Translations under genes and position numbers: made by a program
Part shown: piece after piece, positions 23,733 through 32,139 of the stretch
Position numbering within the stretch: position 1 is the stretch's first letter
How the letters are laid out: each line of letters starts with the position of its first letter
DNA from: Batillaria attramentaria
Taxonomy: Eukaryota > Mollusca > Gastropoda > Batillariidae
NCBI GenBank assembly: GCA_018292915.2
Contig: JACVVK020000339.1
Coordinates: forward strand, 135,001-199,000
Direction: 5' to 3'
DNA: 64,000 bases
Notes under the pieces: model-generated
What the model saw: only the letters and a program-made list of their open reading frames with translations
Database searches by the model: none
What the model was told of the DNA's origin: nothing

Positions 23733-25051
23733 TGTTGTTGTTGTATTGGTGGTGGTAATAGTGGTAGTAGTAGTTGTGATACACTGCAGTAAAAGTAGTT
23801 GTTGTAGTCTTCGTATAAGTAGTGGTAGTTGTAGTAGATGTGATAGTAGTAGTAGTGGTAGTAGCGTTGATACACTGTAGTTGAAGTAGTTAGTTGTAGT
23901 AGTAGTAGTGGCAGTTGTAGTAGATGTAATAGTAGTGGTAATGGTGTTGGTACACTGTAGTTTAAGTAGTTAGTTGTTGTAGTAGTAGTGGTAGCTCTTG
24001 TAGTAGTGATAGTAGTAGTGGTAGTTGTGGTGGTACACTGAAGTAGACCTAGTTAGTTGTTGTAGTAGTAGTGGTAGCTGTAGCAGTAGTAATAGTAGTA
24101 GTAGTAGTGGAGGTACACTGTAAGGGAAGTAGTTAGTCGGTGTTGTGGTAGTAGTAGTAGTAGTTGTTGTAGTCGTAGTAATAATAGTAGTGGTAGTGGT
24201 GGAGGTACACCGTAGTAGAAGTAGTTAGTTGTAGTGGTAGTAGTTGTAGTGGTACTGGTGGTGTAGTAGTAGTTGTTGTAGTAGATATTGCAGTAGTAGT
24301 AGTAGTGGCATTGATACACAGTAGTGGAAGTAAGTAGTTGTAATAGTAGCAGTTGTAGTAGACGTTGTTTTTGTAGTAGTAGACGTTATGGTAGTGGTAG
24401 TAGTAGTAGTAATGGTAGTACATATTTTGGTCTCAAGTACTATGTAGAAACTGTAAAATGAAACCCTTATAAAAACAGAATGTTGTGGTAAACCTCCCTG
24501 TGACCTTGAGACTGACAGTGTGAGTGTATTGGTGTCTACTGTACTGACTGTTGATCAGTAATAAGTATAATAAGTAGAACTATTAACTGTTGTCCGCAGT
24601 GTTTGTGTTCAGTATTCACCGAGGTAATGTTACATCATCAACACTCCCTCCTTCCACACAGGAACGGGCAAAACGGTCGTGCTGACACTAAAGGGCATGC
24701 AGTGGAGGCAGCGGGGAAAGGACGTTCACTTGTTGAGTTCACACGATGAGAGTCGTGCCGTCATCATACTTATGGAGCAACAGCTGCTGCACGCCTCGGG
24801 GGGTGGTCCAACAGCAACACCAGCAGCCGCCCCGGGGGGTGGTCCAACAGCAACACCAGCAGCCGCCCCGGGGGGTGGTCCAACAGCAACACCAGCAGCC
24901 GCCCCACGCGTCCACCGCCATATGTACAACTTTAAGAACAAGACAGACGTGGAGACCGCTGTCAACGAACTGGCGGCAGCCGCGAATAATGGAGAACTTT
25001 ACATCATCGCCGATGAGGCGTTTTATGGCGAGTAAGTTGTACTGTGATGAC

Positions 25052-25150
<99 letters not shown>

Positions 25151-26431
25151 GCACGCTCACACGCACGCACGCATCCACACAGAGCGACAGAAATAGCATA
25201 AAGAGAGAAGATTTTTACCTACTGATGACGACAAATACTGTGTTATGACGTCACACATGACCAAGGACAGAGCAAAGCCAAAATAACGTCATTAACAGCC
25301 GCCTGAAACCGACAAGTATGACGTCACTGCCAACACCCTGACTGACTGTCTCCCTCTCCATTCTCTGTAACAGTGGCAACACTAGCGGCAGGTTCTCCGA
25401 GTTCGTCACTCACCTGTCAAACCGTGTTCCCTCCCTACACCTGTGGGCAGCGGCAGTGGACCGTGTCCGGGTACCGCCGTGTGTTTCTGTGGAAACCCTC
25501 ACCCGCCCACTGCGCTGTCCTCCGGCCATTGTCACAGAAATAGAGGAGTCAGCTGAGATTGATGGTAAGGAAGTCCTGGGGTACAGCAGCAGCGCCACCC
25601 CCGCCCCGACAGACGGCCCCGAGGTCAGGAGGTTACATCACGGGACATGGACACGGGAGTCTGGTGACTTCACACCATTACCTGGTCACACAGGGGACCT
25701 GCCAGAGAACTGTGAACGTTGTGCGGACAACATCGTCAACTTACTGGTGGAGCTGCGGGTGGGTCAGCCGGGTATGTGTCACGTGTACCACTCGCTCACT
25801 CGTTCATTCACGCACTCACCCACTCACTCACCCAGTTTAGATCTGTTCTGCTCGCTCGTTCCCTTTCATTCGTTCATTCATTCACTCACTCACTCTATCG
25901 CTCTCTTGCTCGATTTTCTCTCGCTCACTCGCTTTACACACAGATAACCGTTTGTTGTTTGCATGACGTCATCGCTCACACACTCGCTAGCGTTAGGTCG
26001 GTTGATACGACTACGACTACCACAACTACACCACCACCACCACTACCAGCAGACGATGTGTATAAGCCGTTGTTGTGGTTGTCGTGTCACCAGGTCATGA
26101 CCTGCAGTACCGGGACACCGTCATCCTGTGTGATGGACCACGTGACAACCTACCTGTGGTCAGGAGACTCCGTGCGCGCGGCCTGCCCGTACAGGTGGTG
26201 ACGTGGCGTGATGATGAAGCTGTCATCGGGGACCTGGCTCTCGCCCAGAACGACACGATCATGGTGACAGACAGGTGGGTTGTGACAGGGCTCGAGAGGC
26301 GAGTCGTTGTTGTCATGGGGGTATGGGGTCTTGGTGTTGGTGGTGTACGTGATCCTATAGATGATACAGAGAGACTGAGACTCTTGTCCCGCTCTACATC
26401 ACTCGTTGTACATGTTGGTGATCTTACTTGA
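13270..26431 (+). CDS. Gene 1: CCHC zinc-knuckle / NERD-like nuclease / SF1-like helicase (six coding exons)
   Basis: Joining 13270-14208, 22766-22917, 23347-23612, 24662-25031, 25374-25771 and 26094-26431 gives one 820-codon frame. Every junction is GT-AG and phase-consistent (0, 2, 1, 2, 1). Domains in order: three CX2CX4HX4C knuckles (residues about 6-55); a Pro-rich linker; a PD-(D/E)XK/NERD-like core with D227 and E241-V-K243; a Q-motif-like LFPEQ; Walker A GPPGTGKT ending near K456-T457; Walker B ADEA near 570; and motif V/VI-like TGLERRVVVV and SRSTSLVVHV near the end. A role in binding, cutting or unwinding nucleic acid is inferred from the domains. I know of similar unnamed lophotrochozoan proteins only from memory. 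The start is ATG 13270, just after an acceptor, implying an upstream 5'UTR exon. The C-terminus is truncated relative to gene 2 by a 5-bp deletion. Intron 1 is 8.6 kb of mobile-element debris, so splicing needs RNA support. Confidence 0.8.
14209..14341. repeat. CT and (TCTG)n microsatellite after donor
   Basis: CT runs start four bases into intron 1, and a TCTG tetranucleotide block lies at about 14275-14320. The matching intron in gene 2 also starts with a CT run. Confidence 0.9.
14517..15500 (+). pseudogene. Decayed LINE ORF1 with degenerate 2A-like motif
   Basis: A hydrophobic segment (VSTCVAVFIVSSLLMQ) is followed by CGDVGQNAGPG, similar to the DxExNPGP 2A consensus but with Gly for Glu and Ala for the first Pro. 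A coiled-coil-like region follows, then IIRAHRIGDK and RPLIAKFARW, typical of L1-like/Transposase_22 ORF1 proteins. In-frame TAG stops occur at 14928 and 15147, and a frameshift lies near 15180. It is a dead copy in intron 1 of gene 1. Confidence 0.7.
15625..17424. mobile_element. 1.8-kb element with about 200-bp terminal inverted repeats
   Basis: The left arm, about 15625-15835, starts TGGCGTGCGA. It is closely complementary to about 17220-17424, which ends TCGCACGCCA, and TA flanks both sides. The arms carry nested repeats (CAAGCACTTT, CCAATCAG). The middle (15840-17215) has no recognisable transposase. The insertion sits in a decayed LINE: ORF1-like sequence lies to the left and a possible endonuclease scrap to the right. 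Superfamily not assigned. Confidence 0.7.
17440..17590 (+). pseudogene. Possible LINE endonuclease scrap
   Basis: The segment EYDNVLVLRLDSALFGVDKD resembles the mid-region of APE-type endonucleases in CR1-like LINEs. It is short and runs straight into unrelated sequence. It may be the continuation of the LINE whose ORF1 lies at 14517-15500. Confidence 0.3.
17600..19050. other. Non-coding, CT-rich intronic sequence
   Basis: Pyrimidine-rich stretches around 17690-18360 and AT-rich sequence after 18480. It could include an LTR of the gypsy relic at 20779-21171, but no LTR ends could be matched. Confidence 0.35.
19056..20305. mobile_element. Fold-back element: inverted 16-bp arrays around a TTCGCGAA-rich core
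   Basis: At 19065-19270 about ten copies of GTCATTGGGCCCCCGT run in tandem. At 20230-20305 the inverse complement recurs. Next inward, 19274-19395 is complementary to 20085-20225. Further in, a tRNA T-arm-like segment containing GGTCAGTTCGATTCCCGC occurs near 20057, with related copies at 19405 and 19565. The core, 19610-19955, is a dense series of TTCGCGAAAAAA units readable on both strands. No transposase. Confidence 0.7.
20417..20615. mobile_element. piggyBac-type MITE
   Basis: Ends CCCATTCACTGCCA and TGGCAGTGAAAGGG are inverse complements with one mismatch. Both are flanked by TTAA (20413-20416 and 20616-20619), the target duplication diagnostic of piggyBac. At 199 bp it is too short for a transposase. 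Confidence 0.85.
20779..21171 (-). pseudogene. Ty3/gypsy-type pol fragment (RNase H)
   Basis: About 130 codons on the minus strand with SDASSTGLGGVLMQ, CFVSRKLLERE, YSTTERECLAV, LQTDHRPLSYL and FADLLSR, the standard series of the RT-RNase H region of Ty3/gypsy LTR retrotransposons. Neither the RT catalytic domain nor integrase is adjacent. The upstream end is cut at a G homopolymer, so this is a truncated relic. Confidence 0.85.
21191..21712. repeat. Tandem repeat, three units of about 170-190 bp
   Basis: GCCGATGGTGTAATAG at 21191, 21360 and (GGCG variant) 21551 each introduces the same sequence. It contains AGGGTTGAAGAGGTGTGGCT and ends GAAATTGAATA. The minus-strand frames across it are repeat artefacts. 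Confidence 0.85.
21722..21895 (-). pseudogene. LINE reverse transcriptase N-terminal fragment
   Basis: The segment DPDGICGKTLKLCADQLSDV followed by FSLDTCSVPRL matches the start of the RT domain of RTE/CR1-like LINEs (GPDGI...LK.CADQL...F..SL....VP). It is cut at both ends. Confidence 0.65.
21896..22065. mobile_element. SINE 3' fragment and LINE-like 3' tail
   Basis: 21897-21955 carries the SINE-1 tail (GTCCTTGATATCACC, GTGGTGGAAAAGGACGTTAAAC). At 22010-22062 the pattern TTTCCCTTCGAGGGACGAATAAAGTGATATCTTATCTT resembles a LINE 3' end with a simple tail. Family placement of the second part is tentative. Confidence 0.5.
22717..22757. repeat. (TG)n abutting exon 2 acceptor
   Basis: About 20 TG units end nine bases before the exon, leaving TTCCCCAG as the only pyrimidine tract. 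Confidence 0.95.
22766..22917 (+). CDS. Gene 1 exon 2
   Basis: 152 bases, entering at phase 0 after TTCCCCAG and leaving at phase 2 (GCCAG|GTGGGT). It encodes a Cys-rich DLCQCVGATD start and an IYERLVAR end. It is nearly identical to 51195-51346, with two amino-acid changes. A (TG)n tract lies immediately before the acceptor. Confidence 0.85.
22995..23241 (+). mobile_element. (CT)n followed by SINE-1 copy
   Basis: A CT run ends at about 23062. The SINE follows: a GTAGCCGGGACAGTAGAGTGG-type head, B-box-like GAGTTCGATTCCCG, and tail GTGGTGGAAAAGGACGTTAAAC. The same insertion is in copy B (51424-51640), so it predates the duplication. Confidence 0.8.
23261..23314. repeat. (TG)n near exon 3 acceptor
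   Basis: TG run ending about 30 bases before exon 3. Its counterpart is 51663-51716. Confidence 0.95.
23347..23612 (+). CDS. Gene 1 exon 3: Q-motif and first half of Walker A
   Basis: Begins FCGPATS, includes LFPEQ, then four DPQKPQ-type hexapeptide repeats absent from gene 2, and ends LLWGPPG at phase 1. The P-loop is therefore interrupted by intron 3 within the second-last Gly codon. Confidence 0.85.
23700..24422. repeat. GTA/GTT/GTG trinucleotide minisatellite in intron 3
   Basis: About 720 bases of imperfect GTA, GTT and GTG triplets. A marker like TACACTGTAGT followed by AGTAGTTAGTTG recurs at roughly 80-base intervals, indicating higher-order units. The Tyr-rich minus-strand frames are artefacts. 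Confidence 0.9.
24662..25031 (+). CDS. Gene 1 exon 4: rest of Walker A, VNTR, Walker B
   Basis: Completes GTGKTVVL, carries three GGGPTATPAAAP repeats, and ends with LYIIADEAFYG. The donor is GGCGA|GTAAGT. A stop codon is created only if the donor is read through. Confidence 0.85.
24799..24906 (+). repeat. Coding VNTR, 3 x 36 bp (GGGPTATPAAAP)
   Basis: Three exact in-frame 12-codon units inside exon 4 between Walker A and Walker B. Gene 2 has five. Confidence 0.95.
25055..25148. repeat. (AC)n-(AT)n microsatellite after exon 4 donor
   Basis: AC repeat followed by AT repeat, beginning about 24 bases after GTAAGT. Counterpart 53616-53710. Confidence 0.95.
25374..25771 (+). CDS. Gene 1 exon 5: helicase middle region
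   Basis: Follows CTGTAACAG and ends CCGG|GTATGT. Contains LHLWAAAVDRVRVPP and CERCADNIVNLLVELRVG. Compared with gene 2 it has about ten replacement and two silent codon differences, several of them Glu to Lys. Confidence 0.85.
26094..26431 (+). CDS. Gene 1 exon 6: helicase C-terminal motifs, truncated end
   Basis: Starts after TGTCACCAG and encodes YRDTVILCDGPRD and TGLERRVVVV, then SRSTSLVVHV and an early TGA. Relative to gene 2 a GATCT pentanucleotide is missing at the end, removing the Asp-rich tail. It has a 7-codon insertion in the GVWGLGVGGVRDP region. No AATAAA was noticed shortly downstream. Confidence 0.8.
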
Positions 26432-26987
26432 TCCCTCCAGCCCTGTCACTAGTCATGATGATGATGATGATGATGATGATGCACAACCCAAACACGCTTA
26501 ATCCCTCCCTCCCTCCCCTCCTCGCTCCACCCTTTCCCGTTTCCCTCCCGACCGTTTTGACCGTTAAAGTTGTCGTTGTCGTAGTTCCTCACAACATTCA
26601 CTCTGTATTCTGCTCTAGTCTGACCCCCCTCGTGACGCGCTATACATCCGCGCCGGTTTCGCCATTCTAACGGTCCTCGTTGTGACGTCACAGTGACGTT
26701 GAGAAAGGTAAACATGGTGTAGTTGACGCTCCGCTGATGGAGATCTGAGTGTCAAATAATATTTACACCAGGCCTGTGTTAACAACATGTGTTACTTTTG
26801 TGACGTTATTTTCTAGCGACCACCAGTCTGTGACGTCACCCTAGAAAAACGTAATGAAATGACATAATTCGTGCAGCACAGACTGGTAACACAGATCGTA
26901 CTGACAGTATTACTGTCTATAACTTCAAAGGAGTTTGCACAGCCCGCTTTCTGTTACCTCACCACTCTAGCCGCTCTCTCTCTCTAT

Positions 26988-26991
<4 letters not shown>

Positions 26992-27034
<43 letters not shown>
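26992..27034. repeat. (TG)n microsatellite
   Basis: Copy A of a TG run that is longer in copy B (55548-55613). From 26432 to 27339 no gene is seen beyond GAT and CAT triplet runs. Confidence 0.9.
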
Positions 27035-27039
<5 letters not shown>

Positions 27040-27522
27040 TAGTTCGACTTGTAACGAATCCTCCTTAGACACCGTGTACATAGCAAGGGAGAAAATCTGC
27101 TGAGTTACGGCTTCCTACCGTCAGTATTTCCTGTACTTACAGTGCTGAATCAAATATTGACCCATACAGTTAGTGAATAGAATGTCCGTTACGGCATCCA
27201 TCATCCTCATCTTCACCATCGTCATCAACAGCAGCTTCATCATCAACAACAACAACTGATGTCATGCCCAATGACCAAGCCAGTGACTGTTAAACCATCA
27301 GATATCACGGACATGTTGAATTAGGTTGTGAAAAAGCAGTACAGTGGACTTCGGATATAAGAACAGCGCCGGGGCCAGCATTTGGGTGTCCTTATAAGCG
27401 AGGTTTCTTATAAGCATACCTCGGATATAAGGTCAGTTGTGCTAGTGTGTGTTCTTATAACCAAGGAAAGAAGAAAATATTGTGGACAAGCTAAAAAGAG
27501 TCGTATATCGACCTCTAATGGT

Positions 27523-27578
<56 letters not shown>

Positions 27579-27741
27579 ACGGCAATCTCTTGCTTGTTTA
27601 AGCCTTTGCGTCAATGAAGTGGAACTTGCTGGTTGGCTTGATCTCGATGCAATATAGTTTACTTCTTTTGCGTACGTGAAACATAAATTTAATGCAAATA
27701 ACTCTAGAAGTTATGTAACAATAGCTGTCTTAATGAAAATG

Positions 27742-27774
<33 letters not shown>

Positions 27775-28167
27775 GAGAGAGAGAGTTACGATCAGATTTT
27801 GATAAAATGACTTTAAAGAATACAAGGATACAAAGGCCGCGTTTCTTAAGGCGGGCGTTTCGAAACGTTCCGGGGCGCTTTCCTATGAAACCGTTTGCAT
27901 GCACCTTGCCCGCGGCGTGCAGAAAAAGCGCTCGCGTGCGCAGTCTGAAGCAAGTTCGCCGCGAACAAAAGGTCACGTGGTCAGTTTCTATGTAAACAAA
28001 GGCCCACCGAAGGCCTCGTTGAAGTGGAACTAAGAAATGGCTTAAAATGAATTTGCGGGTGGATGGAGACCTTCTGTCCCAACTTGTAATTGTGCAGAAT
28101 AGTATACGAAAATAATTTGAGCTAATTGCACCGGGCCGTGGTCGCCAGTCATTCAGGGATATGTTGT

Positions 28168-28182
28168 GCGTGTTTGTGGGGA
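28168..28182. repeat. LINE target-site duplication, 3' side
   Basis: GCGTGTTTGTGGGGA, identical to 34369-34383. Confidence 0.9.
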
Positions 28183-28449
28183 GTGAGTGAGTGAGTATTT
28201 TAAGGCTTAACGCCGCGTCAGCGACAAAGACTAATTCGCGGCAGCCACAAGTTTGAAGGCCTCTTCGTTAAAAGGTAAAAATCTGGATTAAAACAACTAG
28301 TAAATATAGGCTAAAAGTTTATAGGTTAAATGAGATTCTACCAGTCTTGGTTACCACCAGTTCAAAATGTCAAGAAAGTTAGTTTTTTAGGGCTTAACGC
28401 CGTGCAAGCAACAGAGTCAAAACGTCAAGCATAAGTAAAAACACAATGT

Positions 28450-31400
28450 TCAAATTTTACGAAACAAATTGACCTCTCGAAGGAAGCCAAAAATCTGGTC
28501 TGGAGGGACATTTCGGAACAAGAGCTCCATTGATTCCGCAGTGAAATACTTCTGTCGAACCTCCGTGAGGTCTGCACAAGAAATTAAAATATGTTTAATG
28601 GTGTCTGGCTCATCGCAGCCAAAACAGAAAGGGCTCTCTTCACCTTTCAGCAAGTGCGAGTGGGTATAATATGCGTGCCCAATATGGAGACGGGCCAGGA
28701 CCACCTCTTCACGACGGTTAGTCCTACACCGGGGGATAATTTCCCGAAGTTTGGGAACTATACTGTGGAGTTTATTGTTATCAAGAGTATCCCACTGGGC
28801 TTGCCATTGATCTATTATGTACTTATTTATTAAGGGTTTAAAATCAGTAAAAACACTACTCTTGCTAGCCACAGGACCAGCCCGGGCCTGATTAGCAGCG
28901 AGGTCAGCCTGGGTGTTACCTCGTATGCCAACATGGCTAGGAATCCAAACAAAGACAATGTCTTTTCCAGACTGAAGCAACTGAGCGTGGAGCTCACGGA
29001 TCTGAACTAAGAGGGGGTGGTCCAACTTACTACCAGAGAGAGCCTGTAGGGCAGACAGACAATCTGAGAGAACTAAAAAGTTGAAGTCCTTTGACTGGTA
29101 AACGTGCTTAAGAGCAAGCAGGATAGCCTGCAGCTCAGCAGAATAAGTAGAACTATTATCAAGACGACGGTGTTTAAAGGTGCGGGTCGGACGCTGCATG
29201 AATACAGCAGCTGCGGCGACACGGCCATCTTCCGATTTTGAGCCATCGGTAAAGATGCGATGAAACCCTTGAAAATCATTAAGTATTTCATTAAGGTGTG
29301 CTTGAAACGTTGCATCTGCCACTTCACCCTTCTTGAACTTTGTTAGATCTAGAAGAACTTCAGGCGTGGGAAACGACCATGGTGGGGTGCTGCTGATTAG
29401 AGTCTCCTCGACGCAGCTGATATCCACTCCAGCCGCCTGAAGATGGGGTCGGACGCGGAGGGATAATGGAGGAATTTCGTTAGGTTTGTTTTCGAATTCA
29501 TTCACCAGAGCAGGATGGAAGATGCAATTGAAAGCTGGGTTGTCCGGGCAAGACTTTAGTTTTAGCACATAGGACATCGCCAGGCGCGTCCGCCGGGTCG
29601 CCAAGCTCGGCTCTCCGGCTTCAACGTACAGACTGTCGACAGGGGACGTGCGAAATGCACCCAGGCTTATTCTAAGACCTTGGTGGTGTATCGGGTTTAG
29701 CATTTGTAGGTATGATTTACGGGCGGAGCCCCAAACGATGCATCCATAATCCAGCTTTGAGCGGACAAGGGAACGATACAGGCGCAATAGAACTGTACGA
29801 TCTGCCCCCCAGTCAGTATGGCCAACCACACGGAGCACGTCGAGGGCCTTCTGGCAGGACGTTCTAAGATGTTTAATATGACTAATAAAAGACAGCTTCT
29901 GGTCGAATATGACTCCAAGGAATTTTGCCTCCTTGGCGACCGTTATGGGAGTACCGTTAATCAGAATAGCGGGGTCAGCGAAGTACCCCCTCTTCCGAGT
30001 AAAGTGGACACAAGTCGTCTTGGTCGCAGAGAATTTAAAGCCGTTACTAGCTACCCAAGACTGCACACTATTCACACAGAGTTGGAGCTGCCGTTCGACT
30101 CGGTGGAGGGTGGCGCCTCGAACACAGAGTGCGAAGTCATCGACAAAAAGGGATGCATCCGTACCTTTCAATACTGACTTAGTAATGTTATTTATCTTAA
30201 TAGAAAACAAAGCAGGTGACAAGATGCTTCCTTGAGGGACGCCCATCTCTTGCTGAAAGGGGTCGGAGTGAGTGGAGCCCACACGGACCCTAAAAGAACG
30301 ACCGGACAAGAATTCACGAATAAAAATGGGTAACCGCCCGCGGAATCCCATGTCATGAAGATCGCCTAAGATACCATGCTTCCACGTTGTATCGTAGGCT
30401 TTCTCCAGGTCAAAGAAGATAGCTAAGACATGCTGCTGTTTAATAAAAGCCTCCCTGATGAAAGTTTCAAACCTAACCAAGTGATCCATGGTGCTACGAC
30501 CTTGGCGGAATCCGCACTGAAGGTCAGATATAAGACCATTTGATTCGAGGAACCAGACTAGACGTGAATTAACAAGACGTTCCATTGTCTTGCAAACACA
30601 ACTTGTGAGAGCAATGGGGCGATAGTTACTCGGGTTAGAGGGATCTCGGCCCGGCTTAGGGATGGGAACTACTTCGGCCTCCCGCCAGGATGCAGGGAAA
30701 ATGCCGGTAGTCCACACATTATTAAAGACAGATAAAAGTAAACACAGTTGCTCTTCAGGAAGGTGTGTCAACATCTGATAATGGACTTTGTCTAGACCTG
30801 CCGCAGAGTCATTACATTTCTGTAATGCCTGCTTGAGTTCAGTAAGATTGAACAGGGAGTTGTACGATTCGGAATCGTCCGACTGAAAATTACAGGGCTT
30901 GGATTCCTTCGTCGCCTTCACTTTCTGAAAGTGGGAAGAATAATGGGTGGACGAGGAGTTCTTGGATATAGTTGATGCCAAGAGATTGGCTACTGCCTGT
31001 TTGTTTGTAACTAACTGATCTCCAGCACGAAGGTGACCCACTGTAGACGAGCCACCCTTGCCTTTGATCTTACGTATTGCTTTCCACACTTTCTTAGCTG
31101 GGGTTTTGGAAGATAACCGAGATACAAACTCCTGCCATGACTGCTTTTTACACTTTTTAAATATATAACGAGCTCTAGCTCGCAGCCGTTTGTAATTCAA
31201 GATGTTAGCCTGGGTGGGACATCTAAATGCCCTTCTTTGTGCCTTTTTCCTCTCCCTATGAATGGTCTTGCACTCTTCATTAAACCATGGGACTCTAGGT
31301 CCCTTGGAAACTGTCGTGGACTTTGGAATACACTCCTCCGCTATTTGCACTAAAATATCAGTAAAAGCTAAAACTGGGTCTTCCGCTGACAACACAGCCT

Positions 31401-32139
31401 CCTCAGTCAGACGTGACTGGCAAAGCGAGGCAAAACTAGCCCAGTCGGCCTTCTTAAGGTTCCATCGGCCTACGGGGGCCTCATCATCACTTCTGGTCGG
31501 CGTCAACACAATAGGAAAGTGGTCTGAGCCACACTGGTCGTCATGGACCTTCCAATCAAAATCAAGTAGCAATGACGGATCGCACAACGTGAGGTCAACT
31601 ACAGTTTGGGACCCAGTGGGAGGATGTATGTATGTTATGGAACCATCATTAAAAACACATAAATCGAGCTGTTCTATTGTGGATTCCACCAAACGTCCTC
31701 TGGCATTCGTGTCTTCACTACCCCACAAGGGGGAATGACCATTAAAATCGCCCATAACAATAAACGGGGGAGGCAATTGCTCAAATAGTTGGACTAGATC
31801 TTCCTTTGCAACAGTGGCAGTAGGTGGAAGATAGAGGCTGCACAGTGTGACAGATTTATGCAGCGAAACCCTTGCGGCAACAGCCTGCAGAGGGGAATCG
31901 AGCGAAATCTCACTAAAAAGGATAGAATTATTAACTAGCAATGCAACCCCACCATGCGGTTGGTTAGAACTATCTTTCCGAAGAAAGTGGAAACCAGTGA
32001 GAGACGCTAAGTTAGATGGTTGGAGGCAAGTCTCCTGCAGTAGAATGGCTGCAGGTTTGTCCCTACTACACAACAGCGACAGCTCGTTAAAATTGGCCCT
32101 GAAGCCACGACAGTTCCATTGGATTATCTGGTTAGGCAT
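28450..32139 (-). CDS. LINE ORF2: endonuclease / reverse transcriptase / RNase H
   Basis: 1229 codons, intact. The APE-type endonuclease (residues 1-215) has QWNCRG, LLQETCL, MGDFNGHSP and GSDHFPI, so catalytic Asn, Glu, Asp and His are all present. The RT (about 435-730) has GLDKVHYQML, NYRPIALTS, FFDLEKAYDT, MGVPQGSILSP and the catalytic FVDD box (665-668). The RNase H (about 962-1090) has FTDGSK, SAELQAILLAL, LSDCLSAL and WIPSHVGIRGNTQADL. A C-terminal CX2CX7HX4C finger (CFGCDEPD...HILISC) lies near 1172. The enzyme nicks target DNA and reverse-transcribes the element RNA. The start codon overlaps the ORF1 stop as TAATG, suggesting reinitiation-coupled translation as described for the SART1 LINE. 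I/Nimb placement is by domain order, not phylogeny. Confidence 0.95.
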   Translation of the reverse strand: MPNQIIQWNCRGFRANFNELSLLCSRDKPAAILLQETCLQPSNLASLTGFHFLRKDSSNQPHGGVALLVNNSILFSEISLDSPLQAVAARVSLHKSVTLCSLYLPPTATVAKEDLVQLFEQLPPPFIVMGDFNGHSPLWGSEDTNARGRLVESTIEQLDLCVFNDGSITYIHPPTGSQTVVDLTLCDPSLLLDFDWKVHDDQCGSDHFPIVLTPTRSDDEAPVGRWNLKKADWASFASLCQSRLTEEAVLSAEDPVLAFTDILVQIAEECIPKSTTVSKGPRVPWFNEECKTIHRERKKAQRRAFRCPTQANILNYKRLRARARYIFKKCKKQSWQEFVSRLSSKTPAKKVWKAIRKIKGKGGSSTVGHLRAGDQLVTNKQAVANLLASTISKNSSSTHYSSHFQKVKATKESKPCNFQSDDSESYNSLFNLTELKQALQKCNDSAAGLDKVHYQMLTHLPEEQLCLLLSVFNNVWTTGIFPASWREAEVVPIPKPGRDPSNPSNYRPIALTSCVCKTMERLVNSRLVWFLESNGLISDLQCGFRQGRSTMDHLVRFETFIREAFIKQQHVLAIFFDLEKAYDTTWKHGILGDLHDMGFRGRLPIFIREFLSGRSFRVRVGSTHSDPFQQEMGVPQGSILSPALFSIKINNITKSVLKGTDASLFVDDFALCVRGATLHRVERQLQLCVNSVQSWVASNGFKFSATKTTCVHFTRKRGYFADPAILINGTPITVAKEAKFLGVIFDQKLSFISHIKHLRTSCQKALDVLRVVGHTDWGADRTVLLRLYRSLVRSKLDYGCIVWGSARKSYLQMLNPIHHQGLRISLGAFRTSPVDSLYVEAGEPSLATRRTRLAMSYVLKLKSCPDNPAFNCIFHPALVNEFENKPNEIPPLSLRVRPHLQAAGVDISCVEETLISSTPPWSFPTPEVLLDLTKFKKGEVADATFQAHLNEILNDFQGFHRIFTDGSKSEDGRVAAAAVFMQRPTRTFKHRRLDNSSTYSAELQAILLALKHVYQSKDFNFLVLSDCLSALQALSGSKLDHPLLVQIRELHAQLLQSGKDIVFVWIPSHVGIRGNTQADLAANQARAGPVASKSSVFTDFKPLINKYIIDQWQAQWDTLDNNKLHSIVPKLREIIPRCRTNRREEVVLARLHIGHAYYTHSHLLKGEESPFCFGCDEPDTIKHILISCADLTEVRQKYFTAESMELLFRNVPPDQIFGFLREVNLFRKI

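Noticed and set aside
23669..24423. Tyr-rich minus-strand ORFs
   Set aside because: Products of the GTA/GTT/GTG triplet array in intron 3.
24739..25170. Minus-strand frames opposite exon 4 rich in Trp, Cys and Thr (also 53226-53735)
   Set aside because: Shadow of the 36-bp coding repeat on the sense strand.
26449..26715. Minus-strand ORF ending in poly-His (also 54994-55263)
   Set aside because: Antisense of the GAT/ATG triplet tract after the gene 1 stop and in the gene 2 tail.
31262..31738. Plus-strand open frames across 28.4-33.6 kb
   Set aside because: Antisense shadows of the two intact LINE ORFs.
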